Source of the DNA: Dehalococcoidia bacterium
Lineage (GTDB): Bacteria > Chloroflexota > Dehalococcoidia > Tepidiformales > Tepidiformaceae
Length of the DNA: 64,000 nucleotides
Assembly (NCBI GenBank): GCA_022827945.1
Contig: JAJEIT010000006.1
Coordinates: 62,001-126,000, forward strand
Direction of reading: 5' to 3'
Of the stretch, positions 55,899 through 63,664 are shown piece after piece. Both the position numbers and the translations under genes were made by a program. Position 1 is the first letter of the stretch. Each line of letters begins with the position of its first letter. The notes below the pieces were generated by a model. It was not told the origin of the DNA. It saw only the letters and a program-made list of their open reading frames with translations, and did no database searches.

Positions 55899-57241
55899 CA
55901 GCGGGTAGCGAGGACGGCTTCCTCGGAGGGTGTGCGCTCGCTCTCGAGCGCGCCGTTCTCCCGGCCATGGTACACGTCGAGGATTGCAGCGGCGAGTTTC
56001 TGGAAGTCGTGCCGGTAGCGGTTCTCGCCGGCGACGACATCGGCCTGGACCACGCGCACGTGCTCGAACACGCGGGCGTCCGGGTGGTCGAGGCTGACGG
56101 GGGTGGAGTGGAGCTCCTCGGGCAGGGAGCCGAGGTTGTCGTTGGCGATCACGGCCTCGATCAGGCCCGGGGCGGTGTGCCGCTCGATGGCCTCGATGTG
56201 GTCCGCGACCCCGAAGTCGTCCGTCTCGCCGTTCTCCGTGGCGACGTTGCACACGAAGAGGCGCTGGGCGCTGGTGGAGAGGAGGGCCTTGCGCAGATCC
56301 TCGACGAGGAGATTCGGCATGACGCTGGTGTAGAGGCTGCCGGGCCCGATGACGACGAGGTCGGCATCGAGGATGGCGCGGACGGCATCGGGATGCGCCT
56401 CGGCGTGAACGGGGTTGAGAAAGAGCTCGCGGATGCGGGCGCCGTGCTCGGTGATGTTGTGCTCGCCGTGGACCAGCTCGTCGTCCTGGGTGCGGGCGGA
56501 GAGGGTCACATCGACGAGGGTCGAGGGGAGGATCGTGCCTCGCACGTTGAGGACGCGCCCGGCCTCGTGGATGGCCGTCTCGAAGTTCCCGGTGACGTTG
56601 GCCATGGCGACGATGAAGAGGTTCCCGAAGGAGTGGCCCTCGAGCCCGTCGCCGGAGCCGAAGCGGTACTGGAAGAGGCGGGACATCAGCGGCTCGGCCT
56701 CCGCGAGGGCGGCCACGCACTGGCGGATGTCGCCGGGAGCGACCACGCCAAAGTCCTGGCGCAGGCGCCCGGAGGAACCACCGTCATCGGCGACGGTGAC
56801 GATGGCGGTGAGGTTGCTGGTGTACTCCTTCAGGCCACGCAGGAGCACGGAGAGGCCGGTTCCCCCACCGATAGCGACGATGCGGGGACCGCGGCTGAGC
56901 ACGCGCTTGGTGTAGAGCGACTGAGCCATGCTGCCGTTCTGGGCGCCCGGCCGGACGACCGCGTAGAGGAGGGACTGGTTCAGCTTCCAGAAGGCGACGC
57001 CCACGCTCCCGATCGCCACGGACACGAATATCACGCCGCGGGCCCAGCGGGGGATCATCTGGAGGGTGAGGTAGTGGGCAACCCCGGGGAAGTCGTAGGC
57101 GAGATAGGCCTCGCGGAAGAGGTAGGCGGCGCCCAGGCTCAGGAGGGTCAGGCCGACGACAAGGAGGAGAAGCCACCGCTTGATGTGCATCCCTGGATAG
57201 AGCCAGGTGAACAGGCTGTGGTTTCGCATCCTGCGTGGCAT
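55898..57241 (-). CDS. yvcK: YvcK/CofD-like gluconeogenesis factor with membrane segment
   Basis: This 447-residue protein has a UPF0052/CofD-like domain with the nucleotide-binding start VAIGGGTGLSVLLRGLK, VADDGGSSGRLRQDFG, PGDIRQCVAALA, HSFGNLFIVAM and VIGPGSLYTSV. Two predicted N-terminal transmembrane helices (RWLLLLVVGLTLLSLGAAYLF and VIFVSVAIGSVGVAFW) precede it, so the domain is membrane-tethered; B. subtilis YvcK lacks such helices. YvcK affects carbon metabolism and cell-wall synthesis and binds UDP-sugars. ATG at 57241 has TAGACT 11 bases upstream. It heads the coupled run to rlmN. Confidence 0.9.
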   Translation of the reverse strand: MPRRMRNHSLFTWLYPGMHIKRWLLLLVVGLTLLSLGAAYLFREAYLAYDFPGVAHYLTLQMIPRWARGVIFVSVAIGSVGVAFWKLNQSLLYAVVRPGAQNGSMAQSLYTKRVLSRGPRIVAIGGGTGLSVLLRGLKEYTSNLTAIVTVADDGGSSGRLRQDFGVVAPGDIRQCVAALAEAEPLMSRLFQYRFGSGDGLEGHSFGNLFIVAMANVTGNFETAIHEAGRVLNVRGTILPSTLVDVTLSARTQDDELVHGEHNITEHGARIRELFLNPVHAEAHPDAVRAILDADLVVIGPGSLYTSVMPNLLVEDLRKALLSTSAQRLFVCNVATENGETDDFGVADHIEAIERHTAPGLIEAVIANDNLGSLPEELHSTPVSLDHPDARVFEHVRVVQADVVAGENRYRHDFQKLAAAILDVYHGRENGALESERTPSEEAVLATR

Positions 57242-57332
57242 TCTGTCGGCAGAGTCTACCAGCGGAAGCTCTTCTCTCGAAGACCTTACATGTGCCTGCT
57301 TTCAAGATTTACGCCGGGAAGCAGAGCGATCC

Positions 57333-58805
57333 CTACTGGTCGAGCTCGCGCGCGAGGAGCTCCTGGGCGACCTGGGGGTTGGCCCGTCCCTTCGTCTCGC
57401 GCATGACTCCGCCGAGGAGACGCTTGATGGCCGCGGTCTTGCCGCCGCGGTAATCGGCGACGGCTTTCTCGTTCTCGGCGATGACCCGGCGGACGATGGC
57501 GACCAGCTCATCACTCTCGCGGACCTGCGCAAGCCCGCCCTCCTCGACGATCGCGGCGGCGGCCTTGCCGCTCTCGACCATCTCGTCGAACACCTGCTTC
57601 GCGACCTGGCCGGTAATGGTCTCGCCCTCCGCGAGCTCGATCAGCTCGGCGAGGGCGCCGGGCTCGAGGGGGAACTGCTCCACCTCGGCCTCGTGCTCGT
57701 TCGCCCAGCGTCCCACCTCGCCGAGGACCCAGTTGGCGGCGAGCTTGGCGGAGCGGGCGGGGTCGAAGGGAAGGGCGGCGGCGACGGCGTCGGCGAAGTC
57801 GGAGCGGTCGCGGGCCTCGGCGAGGGTCGAGGCCTCGAAGTCGGAGAGGCCGAGCCCGAGGTAGCGCTCGCGGCGAGCGGCCGGAAGCTCGGGAAGCTCG
57901 GCGCGGACACCCTCGACGAAGTCGCGGCTGAGGGCGAGCGGGGGAAGGTCCGGCTCCGGGAAGTAGCGGTAGTCGTTCGCCTCTTCCTTGGAGCGCTGCG
58001 AGACAGTCTCCTGGCGGTCCTGGTCCCAGCCGCGCGTCTCCTGGGGGATGTCGCCGCCCTCGCGGAGCACCGACGCCTGTCGCGCCATCTCGAAGACGAG
58101 CGCTTCATAGACGGCGCGGAAGCTGTTCATGTTCTTGACCTCGACCTTGGAGCCAAAGGCCTCCTGGCCACGCGGGCGAAGGCTGATATTGGCATCGCAG
58201 CGGAAGTTGCCCTCCTCCATGTTGGCGCGGCTGGCGTCGATGGCGCGGAGGATGGCGCGCAGGCTCACGAGGTAGGCGCGCGCCTCCTCGGGCGAGCGGA
58301 TATCGGGTTCACTCACGATCTCCATGAGGGGCGTGCCCGAGCGGTTGATGTCGATGAGGCTGTAGCCCTCGCCGGTGATGGGGTCGGTGCGGTGCAGGAG
58401 GCGCGCGGTGTCCTCCTCCATGTGCACGCGGGTGATGCCGACGCGGGTGCGTTCGCCCTCGACATCGACTTCGAGCCAGCCATCGTGGCAGATGGGGAGG
58501 TCGTACTGGCTGACCTGGTAGCCCTTCATGAGGTCGGGGTAGGGGTAGTTCTTGCGGTCGAACTTGGAGAACCCGGATATCTCGCAGTTGAGGGCGAGGC
58601 CGGTCTTGACGATGAGGCGGATAGCCTCCTCGTTGATGACGGGCAGGACGCCGGGAAGGCCGAGGCAGACAGGGCAGACGTGCGTGTTGGGCTCGGCGCC
58701 GGAGTACTCGGCGCTGCAGCCACAGAACATCTTGCTCCGGGTAATGGGCTGGCAGTGCACCTCAAGCCCGATAACGGTCTCGAACTCGGTGGCGGCGGCG
58801 GTCAT
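57333..58805 (-). CDS. gatB: Aspartyl/glutamyl-tRNA amidotransferase subunit B
   Basis: This 490-residue GatB phosphorylates and amidates Glu-tRNA-Gln or Asp-tRNA-Asn with ammonia from GatA. Conserved segments are [64 protein letters not shown] and [10 protein letters not shown], with the helical/YqeY tail [18 protein letters not shown] and [17 protein letters not shown]. Full length is normal. ATG at 58805 has TACACT 7 bases upstream and no Shine-Dalgarno sequence. GatA and GatC are elsewhere. Confidence 0.97.
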   Translation of the reverse strand: MTAAATEFETVIGLEVHCQPITRSKMFCGCSAEYSGAEPNTHVCPVCLGLPGVLPVINEEAIRLIVKTGLALNCEISGFSKFDRKNYPYPDLMKGYQVSQYDLPICHDGWLEVDVEGERTRVGITRVHMEEDTARLLHRTDPITGEGYSLIDINRSGTPLMEIVSEPDIRSPEEARAYLVSLRAILRAIDASRANMEEGNFRCDANISLRPRGQEAFGSKVEVKNMNSFRAVYEALVFEMARQASVLREGGDIPQETRGWDQDRQETVSQRSKEEANDYRYFPEPDLPPLALSRDFVEGVRAELPELPAARRERYLGLGLSDFEASTLAEARDRSDFADAVAAALPFDPARSAKLAANWVLGEVGRWANEHEAEVEQFPLEPGALAELIELAEGETITGQVAKQVFDEMVESGKAAAAIVEEGGLAQVRESDELVAIVRRVIAENEKAVADYRGGKTAAIKRLLGGVMRETKGRANPQVAQELLARELDQ

Positions 58806-58812
58806 GGGGGGC

Positions 58813-58818
58813 AGTGTA
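58813..58818 (-). promoter_or_regulatory. -10-like TACACT of gatB, leaderless spacing
   Basis: Minus-strand TACACT (58818-58813) is followed by 7 bases and the ATG at 58805. The same hexamer and spacing occur before the HAD gene at 26220. Confidence 0.55.
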
Positions 58819-58862
58819 GGAAGGGGAGGGCGGGGGCGCTAGCGGGGCGTGCGGGGCAGATA

Positions 58863-59001
58863 GAACCTTCTTGAATGTCGCGTCCTATCAAAAGGATAGT
58901 GGGAAACCTTCTGTTAGAGAGAATACGAGGATAAACTTCAGGAGAAACCTTCTGTTAAGAAGGAGCTGGGCATAAACTTCAGGGGAAACCTTATTTGAGA
59001 G
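58863..59001. repeat. 41-bp tandem direct repeat upstream of fic
   Basis: The motif GAAACCTTCTGTTA starts at 58903 and 58944 (exact) and at 58985 (GAAACCTTATTTGA), with a looser copy GAACCTTCTTGAA at 58863; periods are 40, 41 and 41. Between copies ATAAACTTCAGG is repeated at 58931 and 58972, while the rest of the unit varies. The stretch is AT-richer than its surroundings. CCTTCT-GTTA-AGAAGG at 58948-58963 can form a hairpin. It lies directly upstream of the Fic gene and may be its operator or an origin-like iteron array. Confidence 0.8.
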
Positions 59002-59022
59002 GAGGGGGACAGCGAAAGGATC

Positions 59023-60213
59023 ATGCGAGGGAGAGCCGTCCGCCGAGTCTGGCGACATGACCCCACTCTGTATGCCCCACCACGGTACCGCCGTGCCTGC
59101 GCGTACGAGACATTCATCCCCGACCCGCTCCGGCATGAGGACTTCGCCCTCCCTTCCGATGTGGCGGCAACCCTGTCAGAAGTGGAGCGAAAGGTGCTGG
59201 CGCTGGACGGAATGCCCCCAACGACCATGGCATCGCTCTCGCGGCTGTTGCTGCGGACGGAGTCGATCGCCTCATCGAAAGTCGAGGGCTTGCAGGCAGA
59301 CGCACGGGCGCTGGCGCTGGCAGAGGCGCAGAGGCGGGCAGGACGCAGCGTGGGGCGGCAAGTCTCCGAGATCATCGCGAACATTGACGCCATGGAAGAA
59401 GCGGTGCAGCGCACCGCTGATGCCCGCCGGCTTTCCCCCAACGATCTCCTTGAGATCCACGCCATCCTCATGGAGCGCGACGTCACGGGGCGTTCCGCAG
59501 GCAAGCTGCGGGACAGCCAGAACTGGATCGGCGGCAACGACTACAACCCATGCGGAGCAGACTACGTGCCACCTCCCCCCGAGGCGGTCGGCGATTTACT
59601 GGAGAACCTCTGTGAGTTCAGTGATTCTGAGGAGGCGCCGCCACTGCTGCAGGCTGCGATCGCGCACGCCCAGTTCGAGACCATTCACCCCTTCGACGAC
59701 GGTAACGGGCGCACTGGCCGCGCGTTTGTGCAGGCGCTGCTCCGCCGCCGGGGTCTCGCGCCACGCTTCGTCCCGCCTATCAGCGTGGCTCTCTCCAACC
59801 TCCGAGACTCCTACATCGGGGGCCTCGTCGGATTCCGGGAGGGGCGAGTGGACGAGTGGGTCTCGTTCTTCGCGTCGGCGACTGCGCGAGCGACGGATCT
59901 GGCGATTCACTACCACGGTCTTGTCGTTGACCTCCAAGAGTTCTGGCACCGCCGACTGCGAGAAACAGAGAATCCCCGCTCCCATGCCGCAGCATGGGCG
60001 ATAATCGACACTCTGCCGGAGTATCCGGCGCTAACCGTTGCCGACGCCGTGAAAGCCACGAGCCGCAGTCAACCCGCAGTCAATCAGGCATTCGGTCAGC
60101 TTGAACGCGCGGGCGTGTTGGCTCCGCTCAGCCAGTCACGCCGCTACCGGGCCTGGGAGCCGACCGGCCTCCTTGACCTCATCAGCAATCTCGAGGCAGG
60201 CGAAACCTCGTAA
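59023..60213 (+). CDS. Fic-domain AMP-transferase with N-terminal inhibitory motif
   Basis: This 396-residue Fic protein transfers AMP (or another nucleotide moiety) to a target protein. The active-site motif HPFDDGNGRTGR lies at 222-233. The inhibitory helix motif SSKVEG (84-89, consensus S/TxxxEG) lies N-terminal, placing it in class II, where Glu88 blocks ATP until relieved. A C-terminal winged-helix part (TVADAVKATSRSQPAVNQAFGQLERAGVL) suggests DNA binding, so it may regulate itself. ATG at 59023 follows the 41-bp repeats. Base composition of the leader differs from its neighbours, a hint of transfer. Confidence 0.9.
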   Translation: MRGRAVRRVWRHDPTLYAPPRYRRACAYETFIPDPLRHEDFALPSDVAATLSEVERKVLALDGMPPTTMASLSRLLLRTESIASSKVEGLQADARALALAEAQRRAGRSVGRQVSEIIANIDAMEEAVQRTADARRLSPNDLLEIHAILMERDVTGRSAGKLRDSQNWIGGNDYNPCGADYVPPPPEAVGDLLENLCEFSDSEEAPPLLQAAIAHAQFETIHPFDDGNGRTGRAFVQALLRRRGLAPRFVPPISVALSNLRDSYIGGLVGFREGRVDEWVSFFASATARATDLAIHYHGLVVDLQEFWHRRLRETENPRSHAAAWAIIDTLPEYPALTVADAVKATSRSQPAVNQAFGQLERAGVLAPLSQSRRYRAWEPTGLLDLISNLEAGETS

Positions 60214-60236
60214 GGATCCGGGCAAGCAGGAGTTTC

Positions 60237-61286
60237 CTAGCGGAGCGTGATGCCCGGCTCCCCCGCCCGAACGCGGCCGATGGGGTGGAGGGGTTCGGCG
60301 TCGGCAGCGAAGGCGGCTTCGAGGGCCTTCGCCTTGCGGGCCGGGCAGGCGAGGAGGAGGCCGCCGGAGGTCTGCGGATCGAAGGCGATGGCGGCGAGCT
60401 CCGGCGCGACCCGCCTGCCGACGGTGAGGTTGTCGCCGACCCAGTCGCGGTTGCGGCCCTCACCGCCGGTGTGGGCGTCCATGGCGGCAGACTCGTGCGC
60501 GCCGGGGAGGAGGGGGAGGGCGGAGGCGTCGACCGTGGCGGCTACGCCTGAGCGCTCGACCATCTCCCAGAGGTGGCCCAGCAGGCCGAAGCCGGTGACG
60601 TCGGTAGCGGCGCGCAGACGGTGGGCGACGGCGAGGTGGGCGGCATGGCGGTTGAGCCGCAGCATCGATTCGATTGCCGCGTCCAGCCAGGCGGGGTCGC
60701 CGCGGCCGCTGCCGGTCGAGGAGAGGATGACCCCCGTGCCGAGGGGCTTGGTCAGATAGAGGCGATCGCCGGGGCGGAGGGCAGCCTTGCGGAGCAGGCG
60801 GGAGGGGTTGGCGAGGCCCAGCACGCTAAGGCCGTACTTGGGTTCGTCGTCCCAGACCGTGTGGCCGCCGGCGACGGCGCCGCCGGCCTCGGCGACCTTA
60901 TCCGCGCCGCCGCGGATGATTCCGGCCGCGACCTCAGGGGGAAGATCCTCGGGGAAGGCGGCGACGTTGAGGGCGAGCACGACCTCGCCGCCCATCGCGT
61001 AGACGTCGGACATGGCGTTGGCGGCGGCGATGGCGCCGTACTGCCAGGGGTCGTCGACGAGCGGGGCGAAAAAGTCGAGGGTGGCGATGACGGCGGTGCG
61101 CGCGTTGATGCGGTAGACGGCGGCATCATCGGGCGTCCCGAGCCCGGCGAGGAGGTCGGGATGCGCTTCGGGGTCGAACGCCTCGGTCAGTGGCGACAGA
61201 ACCTGCGCCAGGGCCTCAGGGCCCGCCTTGGACGCTCAGCCGCCGCAGCCGGTCAGGTCCGTCAGCCGGATCTCGTGTGCAGTCAC
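60237..61286 (-). CDS. selD: Selenophosphate synthetase with in-frame UGA (selenocysteine)
   Basis: This 349-residue SelD makes selenophosphate from selenide and ATP. From GTG 61286 the frame reads an N-terminal EIRLTDLTGCGG, then TGA at 61238-61236 (residue 17), then ASK. SelD enzymes carry their catalytic Cys or Sec exactly here. The frame continues through VLSPLTEAF, LGTPDDAAVYRI, TLDFFAPLVDDPWQYG and AANAMSDVYAMGGE. Later come VAGGHTV, YLTKPLGTGVI, TDVTGFGLLGHL and FDPQTSGGLL. TACGAT 6 bases before the GTG supports this start. Stopping at TGA, or starting at 61013, would remove the active site. SelA, SelB and tRNA-Sec genes are not in the window. A Sec-containing SelD implies the organism makes selenoproteins. 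Confidence 0.88.
61205..61235 (-). promoter_or_regulatory. Candidate bacterial SECIS hairpin after the selD UGA
   Basis: The 31 bases immediately after the UGA can fold as GCG-U-CCA paired with UGG-CGC (a bulged U), an AGGC bulge, then GGGCC paired with GGCCC around loop CUGA. A bulged U and a short apical stem just 3' of the UGA are features of bacterial SECIS elements bound by SelB. Folding was done by eye only. Confidence 0.5.
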
Positions 61287-61292
61287 GGGACG

Positions 61293-61336
61293 ATCGTAAG
61301 GGACAGAGGCGTAGCGGGATCGGGGCGTGCCAGAAT
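61293..61336. promoter_or_regulatory. Divergent leaderless-type promoters of selD and nth
   Basis: Minus-strand TACGAT (61298-61293) lies 6 bases before the selD GTG. Plus-strand CAGAAT (61331-61336) lies 6 bases before the nth GTG at 61343. Confidence 0.55.
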
Positions 61337-61342
61337 GTCGGG

Positions 61343-62011
61343 GTGACCCCCGAACCGGACGCGATCATGGAGGCCCTGGGCGAGCTGTACGGCGAGCCGG
61401 AGTCGCGGCCCCACGGCGACGCGGTGGCGGAGCTGGTGCTGACGGTGCTCTCCCAGAACACGTCGGACAGGAACAGCGGTCGCGCGTTCGTCCAGCTCAT
61501 GCGCCGCTACCCGGGCTGGGACGCGGTCGCGGAGGCGCCGCTGGACGAGCTGATCGCGACGATCCAGACAGGCGGTCTGGCGCAGCAGAAGGCGCCGCGG
61601 ATCAAGCGCATCCTGGAGGCGGTTCGGGAGCGCACGCCGGACTGGAACCTCGCGTTCCTGGAAGAGGAACCACTGGAGGAGGCCCGCACGTGGCTGCGCG
61701 GCTTGCCGGGCGTGGGGCCGAAGACGGCTGCCTGCGTGCTGCTGTTCGCGCTGGGGCGTCCGGCGCTGCCGGTGGACACGCACGTGGAGCGGGTGGCGAA
61801 GCGGCTGGCGCTGGTGCCACCGAAGACGACGCCGGAGCAGGCGCACGAACGGCTCGAGGCGCTGGTGCCACCCGACCGCTACTACCGCTTCCACATGCTG
61901 CTCATCAAGCACGGGCGGCGGACGTGCAGCGCGCGGGCGCCGAACTGCGAGGCGTGCCCGCTGGAGGCGTCGTGCCCGAGCAGCGTCTTGCCGGTGGGGG
62001 CAGGCGACTGA
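61343..62011 (+). CDS. nth: Endonuclease III
   Basis: This 222-residue bifunctional DNA glycosylase/AP lyase acts on oxidised pyrimidines. The helix-hairpin-helix LPGVGPKTAA (121-130) carries catalytic Lys127, Asp145 is in LPVDTHVER, and the [4Fe-4S] cluster is C195-C202-C205-C211. LSQNTSDRNSGRAF is the conserved damaged-base pocket region. GTG at 61343 is set by the CAGAAT promoter 6 bases upstream; a longer reading upstream would run into selD. It overlaps the next gene by one base (TGATG). Confidence 0.94.
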   Translation: MTPEPDAIMEALGELYGEPESRPHGDAVAELVLTVLSQNTSDRNSGRAFVQLMRRYPGWDAVAEAPLDELIATIQTGGLAQQKAPRIKRILEAVRERTPDWNLAFLEEEPLEEARTWLRGLPGVGPKTAACVLLFALGRPALPVDTHVERVAKRLALVPPKTTPEQAHERLEALVPPDRYYRFHMLLIKHGRRTCSARAPNCEACPLEASCPSSVLPVGAGD

Positions 62012-62556
62012 TGGGAAGCACCCTGAACATCGCCTTGCTTCGCGGGATCAACGTCGGCGGGAAGAACAAGCTGCCGATGAAGGACCTTGCCGCGCTATTC
62101 CGGGAGGCGGGGTGCGAAGACGTCCGGACCTACATCCAGAGCGGAAACGTGCTCTTTCGCGCCGTCGCCACGCCGCCCGACGCCATCCCGTCCCTGATCA
62201 GCGCCTCGATCGAGGATCGCTTCGGCTATCGCGTTCCGGTGGTCACGCGCACGGCCGCGGAGCTCCGGGCGGCGGTTGAGGCGAACCCGTTCGCCGGGGC
62301 CGAAGCGGACAAGCTGCTCGTCCTCTTCCTGGCCGATCCCCCGGACCCCGAGCGCGTTGAAGCGCTGGACCCGAATCGCTCGCCCGGAGACGAGTTCGCA
62401 GTCGTGGGTGGCGAGATCTTTCTGCACTGCCCGAACGGGTTCGCCCGCAGCAAGCTCACGAACAGCTACTTCGACTCCGCCCTCTCGACCACCAGCACGG
62501 GGCGAAACTGGAGGACGGTCGGCAAGCTGCTCGAACTGGCTGCCACCGGGGACTGA
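62011..62556 (+). CDS. DUF1697 family protein
   Basis: This 181-residue protein has the DUF1697 signature ALLRGINVGGKNKLPMKDLAALF near the N-terminus, YIQSGNVLF, and C-terminal FARSKLTNSYFDSAL and TGRNWRTVGKLLELA. The family is widespread and of unknown function. ATG overlaps the nth stop by one base, so it is translationally coupled to nth, but no repair role is shown. Confidence 0.88.
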   Translation: MGSTLNIALLRGINVGGKNKLPMKDLAALFREAGCEDVRTYIQSGNVLFRAVATPPDAIPSLISASIEDRFGYRVPVVTRTAAELRAAVEANPFAGAEADKLLVLFLADPPDPERVEALDPNRSPGDEFAVVGGEIFLHCPNGFARSKLTNSYFDSALSTTSTGRNWRTVGKLLELAATGD

Positions 62557-62587
62557 CGCCAGGCGTGGCGAGGCGCGTGACTGCGGC

Positions 62588-63655
62588 CTAGCCGTCCTCG
62601 TCGCGTGCGCCGCCGACCTCGGGCTCGCGCCGGGGAGGAGGGGCGCCGGAGGGACGACGGGCGGGGAGTGACATCCCGCCGAAGCGCTGCCGGAGTCCGC
62701 TCAAGTCGGGCAGCCGCAGGCCTCCGCGTCGCGAGAGCTCGTGGGTCGGGCCCGGTACGGCGGCGAAGGGCAGGGTGGGGCCGGTGTCGTAGGCGTTGGG
62801 GTCGAGCGACTCGTCGGAGAAGAGGTGATCGGCAATGAAGCCGAGTACCCGGCCGGCGACGGCGATGATAAGCCCGAGGGAGCCGGCGATCAGGAAGTTG
62901 CGCTCGGGAACGTCGAGCATGACCTGCACGAGCACCTGGAGGTCGACGACGAAGGGGTCCTCCGAACCGAAACGGTCGATGAGATAGCTCCCGCCACGGG
63001 CGATCAGATAGCCGGGCGCCGCGGCCAGCAGCACGGCGAGCCCGAAGGAGGTGAAGCGCGCGAACCCGCGGTTGAGGGCGAGCGTGGCGGCTCCCAGGAC
63101 GCTTGCCAGGACGAGGCTGGCGAGCGCCAACCAGCGGGCGCGGTCGTGAACGTCGCCGGTGAGGAAGCCGACGAGCTCGCGGATGACGTTGTAGATGGAG
63201 AAGAGGTCGGAGGCCTGCTCGCCCGTCTCGTCGAAGGCGTCCAGTCCCGTGGCGTAGACGAGCTTGGCGGAGCGGTCGAGGACGATGGCGCGCAGGGTGG
63301 GGGTGTCGGCGGTAAGGGCCTCAAGGCGGCTGAGGGTGATGGGGAGGGGGTACTCGGGCAGCTGGACCGTCTCCTCGGTGGACGAGCGGGCCTCGTCGCG
63401 CAGGGCGGGCAGGTTCTCCTCGAGAGTCGCGTCGATATCGGTGAGGGAGGCGATGCCGGCGGCGAGCAGCGCCTGGGCACGATCGGGGCGGGTGATCTCG
63501 TACACGCTCAGGGAGGCGACGAACAGGAAGAGGGTGATGGCGAACAATCCCGAGGCGAGCCAGGTGCCACCGTGCTCGGCTTCGGCGTAGGCCTTCCCGA
63601 AGACGCGCTCGCTGACCGGCCCGCGCCGGGGGAAGTTCGAACGGCGGCTCAGCAT
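62588..63655 (-). CDS. Multi-pass membrane protein of unknown function
   Basis: Unrecognised 355-residue protein. A predicted helix near residue 35-55 (ASGLFAITLFLFVASLSVYEI) is followed by a soluble segment of about 120 residues (TDIDATLEENLPALRDEARSS, TLRAIVLDRSAKLVYATG). Four more helices follow between about 170 and 290, then a Pro/Arg-rich cytoplasmic tail containing DLSGLRQRFGG. The layout, a large loop after helix 1, could be a sensor or a lipid-interacting protein. It lies nine bases downstream of an RDD gene on the same strand, so the two may be co-expressed. No enzymatic motif is visible. Confidence 0.65.
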   Translation of the reverse strand: MLSRRSNFPRRGPVSERVFGKAYAEAEHGGTWLASGLFAITLFLFVASLSVYEITRPDRAQALLAAGIASLTDIDATLEENLPALRDEARSSTEETVQLPEYPLPITLSRLEALTADTPTLRAIVLDRSAKLVYATGLDAFDETGEQASDLFSIYNVIRELVGFLTGDVHDRARWLALASLVLASVLGAATLALNRGFARFTSFGLAVLLAAAPGYLIARGGSYLIDRFGSEDPFVVDLQVLVQVMLDVPERNFLIAGSLGLIIAVAGRVLGFIADHLFSDESLDPNAYDTGPTLPFAAVPGPTHELSRRGGLRLPDLSGLRQRFGGMSLPARRPSGAPPPRREPEVGGARDEDG

Positions 63656-63664
63656 CCGATCACC

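Noticed and set aside
58863-59001. CRISPR-like repeat array upstream of fic
   Set aside because: The conserved boxes are 12-14 bases and the intervening sequence is only about 14 bases; the period of 41 lacks the repeat-spacer length and identity of a CRISPR array, and no cas gene is near.
60237-61013. A shortened 258-residue SelD starting at an internal ATG, or a selD pseudogene
   Set aside because: It would lack the catalytic loop, while the in-frame sequence upstream is a perfect SelD N-terminus broken only by a UGA at the Sec position. Recoding explains this better than decay.
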